In this document: one piece after another, positions 1 through 10,700 of the stretch | How positions within the stretch are numbered: the stretch's first letter is position 1 | Layout: every line of letters begins with the position of its first letter | Assembly (NCBI GenBank): GCA_040905665.1 | Contig: JBBDRD010000035.1 | Coordinates: forward strand, 1 to 64,000 | Direction: 5' to 3' | From: DASVCN01 sp040905665 | Lineage (GTDB): Bacteria; Deinococcota; Deinococci; Deinococcales; Trueperaceae | DNA: 64,000 bases | Position numbers and translations under genes: made by a program | Notes under the pieces: generated by a model | Databases searched by the model: none | What the model saw: the letters and a program-made list of their open reading frames with translations, nothing else | What the model was told of the DNA's origin: nothing

Positions 1-76
1 GATCTTCTTCCCGCCCACTCGCCTATTTTGCCTTGTACGTCGCGTACGCTGTACGTCTCGTAAACTCGGTTTCGGC

Positions 77-1654
<1,578 letters not shown>

Positions 1655-1784
1655 CGACTACCTGCTTCCTAAATGGCGTTTGGTGGAGGCGCGGCCGCTA
1701 ACCGGCCTCGACCCCCGATGATAGCAGTAGGGGAGTCCTCTCCCCGTGCTTGCTCTAAGCTAGAGGTACACCAGAGCCACACGG

Positions 1785-4700
1785 CTACCAGCGTAGGGTC
1801 ACGCCAAAGCGCACTTGCTGTCTCTCATCGGAGAGGTCGACACCGCCCTCGATACCGGTAAGGCCATCGAACTCGTAACGAATCGTGGCGCTCAGTTCGG
1901 CATCGGGCTCGGGTATTCCGGTGTCCTCGAAGTTCACCCGGCCGGCCAAGTCGAGTTCCAGCGGTCCCAACTCGTAATTGAGGTTTACCTCGTTGGTGAG
2001 GGCGTAGAGCCCGCGAACGTCGTCGAAAGTGCCTATGCGGTAGGAAGCGAAGACCTCGTCACTCAGGTAGCCACCGAGCCTCAACGAGACGCTGAATGGA
2101 TCGCTGCTCGACCTGCCGAAGATCGACGAGAGCGCCGTCGTGTTGATCTCCACCACGTCGATATCCAACGCCTCGGCCAGAGCGGTTTGCAGTTCGGAAA
2201 CGAACAGCAGATCGACGGCCGTGTCGATGGCGCCTTCGGCAACTGCGGTCGCGAGCCCGGCCTGTCCTGCCAGGGGAGCGTTGAGCTCGAGACGTCCCAG
2301 CGTGATGAGCGACAGGAGTTCCGGTTCGCTCAAGCCTCTTGGCGACGTTGTACTCCCGTCCTCGCGCACCTCTTGGATCAACGCTTCCGACGAGAGTGCG
2401 GGAGCTAGATCGAGCCGGAAGGGAGGACTGGCGCCCGGCGTCGCCTCGAGCTCCCCTGTGAAGCTGAGTATCACCTCGAAGCGGCTCTCACTTTGCGGCG
2501 ATACGAAGCGAACCGTGTCTCCCGAGGGGGACACTCGTCCCACTTCGAACGTGGTTACAGCGGTGACATCGAGCACCGGCAGCACGCCGCGAGAGGGATC
2601 GAAGCGGGCCTGCGCTTCGGTGATGCGGAAGTCTCTGCCCGAAAACTGAATCGTTCCGCGCAGGACTTGCGCCGTACCGTTGAGAGTGGGCCCGGCAGCG
2701 GTGCCCCCCAAGGTGAGGTCGAGCGACGTTTCGGCCGAACCGAAGTTCTCCATGAAACGGACCCTCGCGGGCGCCCGAATCCTCACATTTTCGAAGACGA
2801 AGCGGCTCGCGACCGGATTCGGTTCGCTGCGCTCGCGAGTGCTCGGTGGTCGGATTCCCATCTCGAATAGCGCCTGGTCCACATCGACCGAGCCGGAGAA
2901 GCGCAAGGCATCTTCCCAACGAAGCCGCACGTTCGCGTCCACCTGGGCGGAGGCGAGCAGAAGATAGGGTAGTCGGATCGCCAGGTCGTTGCCGTTTAGT
3001 GTCAGGTCGAGCGGGACCAATGTGCCCTCGATCGTGAAAGGCTCGCCGAGCCGCCCGGTCCCCTCGAGCCGCAGAGGTTCGCCGGGCTGCGAATGCACTG
3101 TGCCCATAAAGCCCTCGACCTCACCCAGACCCGGTACATTCGCGTTGCCCTGTACGGTGAACTGAGCGTCGCCCAGCCTCATCGGCACCAGTTCGACCTG
3201 GCCCGAGCCCTCCACCTCCACCAACCCGGTAACCGGCGAGAGGCCGGCGACACTCGCGGATAGTGCGAGTTGCTCGTCCCGCAAGGTCGCCTCGCCACCT
3301 TGGAGCCGGTAACTCGTGCCGGCGATCTCGAAGTCGAGACTCGAACTCGTGAGCGTGACGAGTGGTTCTTCCAGGGTGCCTTCGGTCCTCAGCTCCAGCG
3401 AGCCTCTCGCACCCACTTCGTACTGCGCCAGGAGCGGCACCAATCCCAGCAGCGGTCCGAAGTCGGCATCGGTTGCCGAAAGCCTCAGGTCGAGCAGGTC
3501 GGGCCGCACCGTTCCCTGCGCCTGCCAGGTCCCGGCTCCCGAAAAGCTTGCTTCATTGACAGAGAGTTCGCCGTCGGCATAGGCCAGGCTCACGTTTCCG
3601 GTCGTGACTACGTCGGCTCGCTCAAGGCGGATCAGCTCGGTCGCCACCTCGATGGCCAGTCCCTGCAGTTGGCCCCAGGGCAGTACCAGGCGGGCGACCC
3701 CCGTTACCTCGGCACTCACGTCCAACGGTCCGGTGACCGCCTGCGCCAACTGATGAAGCGGGAAGCGCTCCAAAGTGGCAACGGCGCTCACGCTTTGAGC
3801 GTTGATAGTCAGTTGCACGGGGCTGTCGGCCACGACCGTGCTCAGGAGAAGCTCCTCGGCGGTCCCGCTGATGTCGACCGAGATCGGCAGCGGTTCTCCC
3901 GCCACCGCCAAGTCGGGCGCTACCAGCCGACCCACTAGCCGCTGTCCCTGCACCTGCAAAAAGCCGCTCAGGGGAGCGCTAAGGTAGGGCAACCGGCGCG
4001 CCACCCAGGGCACAGTGGTGAGATCGAAGGTGCCGAGTTGCAGGTCGAGCCGCCTTGTGGCGCCTCCCAGCGGCGCGAACTCCTGGGGCAGGAGGAGACC
4101 GAGGCCCCAGGCTCCCGTGGCCCTTAGCGAGCCACTTGCGCCCCTCAATTGAGCGTCCACCCCTAAGTCCTGTGGCGTCACCTCGAATGTGCCGCTCAGC
4201 CGCAGCGGATCCTCGTTAGCCAGCACCACGAGAGGCAGTTCATTCAGCCGCAGGCGCCCACTTGGACCGCTTTCCGGGGAGAAGGTGACCTCGCCCTCAA
4301 CCGTGCCGCCGCCGAACTCGAGGGCGGTGGCAAGGCTCGCCGTGCCGCTTGCGATTTGGTAGTGAAGCTCGGCCCAGCCCAGCTCACCGCTGCTGACGAG
4401 CGAAACGGCGTCACCGTTGGCGCTCAGTTCGAAGGGCAGCTCGGCCTCAACGGGCAGCGTCGGTAGGAGCCGGGGTCTTTCTGAACGCGGTCTTTCTGAA
4501 CGCGGTCTTTCTGAACGGAGCAATTGGGCTACGCCGGATAGTTCCGCAGTAGCACCGGGTCCAAGCGTGCCGCGCACCTCCAGCGCCAACTCCTCGTTCC
4601 GGTAACCCAACTCTTCCAGTGAGAGCGATAGTGGCGTTAGCGCAAAACGAGCTTCACCGGTCGTGCCGTTGCGGCCCGTCAGCACCAGTGGTTGCGCCAG

Positions 4701-7700
4701 CAGGTGAGCTGGATCGGCGAGTTCGGCCACGGTGATTGTCGTGGCAAGGGTAAAGCCGGGAAGTTCGGGCGCGGTAATTTGCAGCGCCAGGCCTCCCTCG
4801 CCGGCGGATTCCGTGGCCTCGCTCGCCGCCAGCGCCAGCCGCAGCGGGCCCACATTCAAGTTCAAGGAGCCGGATAGATCTGCGCCGCTCCCCGCCTCGC
4901 CCAAGCCGACGTCGTTGCCGGGACTGGCGAAGCCGACAGTCAGGGACTGCTGGGCCGAGGTGAGCACGATCTGGGCGGAGGTTCCCCGGGTGGCGTCCAC
5001 GTTCAACGGAGAGTCCAGGAACTGCGAGTCGATTTGCAGATCCAACGACTGGCTCGCCATCGAGATCAGCGAGGTTCCGGTGACGTCGAAATAACTACCG
5101 TTGGCGCTGCCCTCGAGGGCCAGTGTGGGAGCGTCCGCAGGGCCGCTAACGGTTCCTTCGAGGTCGGTTTGGGCCCCGGCTATTTCGAGGCCGGTGGCGG
5201 AGAGGGAGCCTTGCCAGGCCGCCTCGCTGCTTGAGCCCGTGAACGTGGCGTCGCCGTTTCCCAAACCAAATTCAGTGTCGAGACTCGCGCTCAACCGTAC
5301 GGTTCCGCCCAGCACCTCACCGGTTCCGCCTATCGTGAGGCCCGAGCTCTCGCTGTGTGTGACACTCAAGGGCAGGTACGCCGCGCTACCGGCAACTTCA
5401 CCGGAAACGACAAGCTCGGCGTTGCCCTCGGCGCCGCGTCCACTGCCGCTCGCGTCTAGTCGCAGCCCCTGGGGAAGCTCGAGCGTAAGTCGCTCGATGC
5501 TCCAGGAGAGGCCATCGGCTGGCCTTACCGTCGCGGTGATGCTCTGCCCTTCGATTTGAATCTCCGCGCCCGGTGACTCGCTCGTCACCCGGATATCACC
5601 CAGGCTCACCCCTCCCCAGCTAAGCTCGCGAACCTCTGCACCAAGCCACCCGTCGCCCTCTCCGACCGTGCCGGTAGTGGCGCTCACGACGCCGCTCACC
5701 CCAGCGCCCAACGAGGCAAGGTTGGCGTCGAGCGTGAGTTCGAGCGTGCCCGAGTCGATAGCCAGGCGCCAGTCACGGTAGCGCCCCTCGCCTTCCAGAG
5801 CCACGATATCGGTTCCCGCCGAGGGCGAAGAAGACGACACCGAGAACCCCCCGCCGGGTAGCTCGACTCGCCCCGAGGCGGTGATACTCGCTGGAGCGGC
5901 GGTAATCTCGAGGTCGGTACTCAGAGGTCCCCAACGCAGATCGCTGCTGACGACGAAGCGCCCCTGGGACGGCTGGGCGTCGACCAGAAGATCACCGGCG
6001 GCGCTCCCGTTGGCGCTTAATGCGAGATGGAGGCGTGGGTCGCCGGCGACTCCGGCAACTTCCAACGAACCGGAAAGGCCGGCGCCGGTTCCAGGGGTCC
6101 CTGGATTCTCGACGCGCGCATTCTCGAGTCGCAAGGAGCCTCGCAGAGTGCCGGCAGCCAACGATCTGAGATCGGTCGCCTCTAACTGCACGGAGCCGGC
6201 TAGCGAGCCTTCGAGTGTGCCTCGCAGGGGCGCGCTAAGGGACGCGTTGAGTAGCAGGTCGGCGAGCTCGACATCGAGCGAGATCTGGGCGTCCACTCCA
6301 TCTCTCAAACGGGCGCTGCCGCTGATAGTGCTCTGCGAGCTCCGGATCAGAAAGTCGCTCAGCTCGCCGGTCAACTCGCCGCCGGCGTCCCGACGCAAGT
6401 TCGCCCGTAGATCGACGCCGGTGGCGCCGGCGATAGGCGACAGCAGGCCCAACAATGGCTCAATTTCAAGCCCACGAGTCTCGATCTCTAGGCCCAACCG
6501 GCCGTCCAGCTCCCCGTTAGCGGTAAACAGCAACCTATCGCCCTCGATCGCGAGCGAGCCGATGCCGCCCGCGTACTCGAGCGTCCCCGCGCCGTCGATG
6601 GCGCCGGCAAGGGCAAGCGGCCCGCTCGCCGTAGGTTCGAAGATGGTTCCGTCCAAGGCGAGTCGGCCGGTTAGGGCCAACGGCTCCCCAGGGTACCGAA
6701 GCCACAGTTGACCCAGCTCTGCGCCAAAGCGCAACTCGCCGCCCAGTGAAGGGTCCTCCCAGGGTCTAGCCGACAGGACCACTTGGGCCGTCGCCAGTTG
6801 GTTCGCGGCCTCAAAATCACCGGCCACCTCATCCGTCACCGGGCTACCGGCAAGCGCCAGGCTTGCCAAAAGATTCCCGTCACCCTCCAGCAGCGCTTCG
6901 ACCGCGAGATCGCCCGTCGCGGAGTCGACTGAATCCTGGCCCAACTCCGTCAGGGTCTTTAGGAGCGGCGAATCGAGCGCACCCAACGGAAGCAGCAAGT
7001 GGCCGCTTCCGCCAAAGCCGTCTCCTTGCGTCCACGAAAGGGCGGCGTCCGTATCGAAGAGGCCCGCCAGAACGCCCTCTCCGTCGAGGCGTGCCTGCCA
7101 ACCTGCGTCCCCTTCCTGCACCCGTAAAGCCAGGCCGTCGGCGGTCAACTGCAGGTTTGGCCGGCCCCCAGTCGACAAGTTCAGTTCGATAGCGGCCCGT
7201 AGTGGCGCCGGGGCGCCAGGCATTGCCGCCTCGACTGTGCCGGTTAACGAGGCTCTGGGCGTGAGGGGACCTGCCAGCCGCAAATCGAAGGTGCCGGCGT
7301 TACCTTCTGCGTTGGCGTTGGTGACGTGAAGATCGATAGCCGTTCCGCTTGCGCTTTCGCCGTCGATGGACTCGGCCTGCAGTTCGAGTCGTGTGTCGCC
7401 CAGCGACGCCCGGAGCATGCCAGTGCCGGAGCCAGGGTGGTATTCACCGGACGCGAGCAACGCCCGACCTATCGCTGTGCCGTCCAACGTCAGCTGCAAT
7501 GCCTCATCCCAGTTCACCGCACCGGACACGTCCAGTCGCGTGCCATCCGAGATCTCGAACTCGGCGCCGGACTCCTGAGCGAAGGCGCTCACCTCTGCTC
7601 CGGCCGCGGTCCCGGTCACGCGTACGCCGGCGTTGGAGTCCCCGGTCAGTCGCAGGTTCAACGGTTGACTGGCTAGCGTGCCCGTTATCGAGGCATCTAC

Positions 7701-10700
7701 TTCAACCGCCAACGGGTTGCCCGAGAGCCGTAGCGTTCCGGCCGGCCGTAACTCTCCAGCAGCTGGCAGGAGCGCCGCAATAGCGGCCTGCTCCGTTTGA
7801 GCCAGATCGACGCTCGCGCGCCAGTCATCACCCTCGCCGGCGATTGAAGCCTCGACCAGTCTTCCCTGGGCGTGCGACAGCGTGGCGTTTCCAATATAGG
7901 AAACGCCTTCTCCCTCCAAGTTTGCATGGAGTTCCAAGGGCGAGCCCGATAGCGTAATGGGGGCAACAACGACGCCGTTCCAGCTCCCAGCTTCGGAGAG
8001 GGTCAGCTCGAGTTCAGCCGGCGCGCTGCTCGTCAGCGGCTGCGGAAGCCATGGCTCCGGGTCGACCGCGAGGCTTGCACGCCCGGTGCCCCCTTCAAAG
8101 CGCGCGGTACCGTTGACCAGCGTTCCGCTCACATCGAGATCGACCAGGGGATGGCCGATGGTTCCCGACAATGCGGCCTGCAGGCGCTGCGGCTGCCCGG
8201 CGAGTTTCGGTTGCAGATCGAGGTTGCCGGACAGGCCGCTTGGGCCGACCGTGACAGAAACACCCTCGCCGACCGCGCTTAGGCCGCTTTGGGCGTCGCC
8301 CTCCAGCTCCAGTGCCAGCGCGGGCAGCGCGAGTGGCCCCAGCTCGAGTTCGTCGGTGGTCAGCCGCCCCTCGAAGCGCGGAGCCAACAAATCTCCCGCT
8401 ACCGTGCCCTCGAGCGCGACGCCGCCACCCTGGGTTGCGCTCCCAGATACACCGGCCGATATGTCGCCATGCGCACTGCCACTAACCGCACTGCCACTGA
8501 CCGCACGGCCACTAACCTCCACGTCGAGGCTGGGGAAGAGTGTTCCGGCAGCTTGCGCCTGGTACTGAGCGCCACTTATCTGCGTCGTGACCGAGAGCGA
8601 CTCCCCCGTGCCGGTCAACTGCGCGGCAAGCGCCGGATCGCCCAAGGAGAGCGTTAGCTCGCCTTGCCATCCGCCTAAGGCGTCGTGGACGAGGGCGCCA
8701 TCCGCGGCGAGCGCACCGCTTATCGCCGGATGTGCCAGGAACGGGTGTAGCTGCGCCTCTTGAGCCTGCACGCTCAATTTTCCCGCCCGGTAGCTAGCTT
8801 GCAGTCCAGAGCCTTCTACTGTCGCGCTCCAGGCGCCGTCCCGGGCGGCTACCCTTCCTGCGAGCGCAGCTTCGCCTGAGTTCAACTCGAACCCCACCTG
8901 GGCATCGGCCGGGTCATCCACCGGAATGCGGGCATCTATGGCAAGGGTGCCTCTTATCAGTGGCGTACCAAGCAGTGCGCCGCTTAGCTCTAGGGCGTCG
9001 AGGCTGCCGCTCAACTGCAGCGCCTGGAGGTCGCCCGAAAGAGCCAGCGGTTGTCCGGCGAGCACCACCTCGCCCGCGATATCGCCCTGCCCGGCCCCGA
9101 CCCCCTCATCGACGTCCGGACTGCCCACGCCAGGCCCTCCTGCGCTCCAGACGAGTTCGGCGTCGAGGCGACCAGGCAATCCCGAGAGGGTGAAGTCTTC
9201 GAGCAAGTCGGCCCGAACACGGGCGCCCGCTTGAACTCCTTGGGCCCGGATATCATCGCCCCAAGCCACCGTGGCCGTGCTGCCAGAGGTGCTAATCACT
9301 GCCTGACGGGACGCCAGGCTACCCTCCAGGCTCCAGCCTCCATTGTCCAGCGACAGCGGTCCGAACTCGGTAGGCAGCTGCCCCGAACCGCTCAGCTCAC
9401 TTCCCCGGAGGGTTACGGCGCCGTACTCCGATGTCGCTTCAAGCGTCGTCGATTCGAGAGTGGGGAGGACTGCGTCACCTTCCAGGAGCGAGGCGCCCGC
9501 GAGCCGCCAAGGCAGCCCGGCGGTAACCGCCCTGCCGCTGAGGTCGAAACGCTGCCCACTCGCGCGGATGTTTAGTTCGACAGGCATTCCCGAGGCGTTT
9601 CCCTCGGCCGAAAGATCCCCGGTGAAGCCCTCGGGTGTGTACGCGAGATCTCCCTGCACACGCCCTGTTAGCGGCAGATCAAAGGCGCCGGCGAAAGGAG
9701 TGAGGTCGAGGTTCCCGGCGGCCCGCCAGTTACCGGTTGTGCCGTCGAAGACGAGGTTGAAGTTCTCCCCGGCAGTGGCCCCACCGCTGCGCTCCCCGGC
9801 GTCGGCCGCCTCGTTGCCTACCTCCGCGCTTCCTTCCTCCGCGCTGCCGGCCAGAAAATCGAACGTCACTTCCGACTCGTTGCGCTCGAACTCGGCGCGC
9901 CACGGGAGTCCGGATAGGGTGCCCGTAAGCTGCCCGCTGGAGAGCTCGCGGTTTACCCCTCCAGAGGCTTCGAACGGTTGGCGGAGCGTTACTGGCCCCA
10001 GCTGGAGTCCGGGTTGCGCGGCCAAGCGGAGATCGTGCCCTTCGTCGGTCGGCTCGATGCTAATTAGCAACTCGCTAGAACTGACGACTACGTCAGCCGC
10101 GAGCCGTCCCTCCGTGGGTAACGCCAGACCGCCCGTGACGGAGACAGATACGCCAGAAAGTGATAACGGCGGATCATTGAGCGACAGTTGGAGTCCGCCG
10201 GCGCCAAAGCTGCCGACAATCACCGGTTCTGCCTGGGCGTCGGCTGCTGTGCTGGCTGCTGTGTCGGCTGCTGTGTCGGCTTCGCCGGGCGGCTCGCCGG
10301 CAGCTTCCACGGCAGCCTCACCCTCGGCGACCGAGGCGAAGCCGATTTCGATGCCGCCGTTCTCAGCCTCCCCGGCGATCTCGTCCGCGCTAGATTCGGT
10401 ACGGGTACTACCACCGGGCCCATCGTTCCAGTTGGCCTGTACATCCAGTATCAGCGGCCCTAATTGGGCGTCGAAGGCGGCAAGCCGCTCCAGCAGCACA
10501 CGCGCCTCGCTACGAAGCTCCTGCGCCGAATAGCTGAGCGAACCGCTTGCGGCAAGTTGGGCCTGGGCAGCTCCCGCTGTCGCTGCACTCGAGAGATCAG
10601 TGTTCGTGGTGTCAGCGCCCGTGAGGCCAACGTTCGAGAGATCAAACCCAGTAAGACCGTCGCTCGCCAGCTCAACGCCGGCGAGATCATACTCGAGTTC

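Noticed and set aside
9343..10533. A 396-codon plus-strand open frame opposite tamB
   Set aside because: It mirrors the Ser/Gly-rich tamB codons, has a low-complexity Ser/Pro/Ala product with no domain, and many similar frames lie opposite the same gene.
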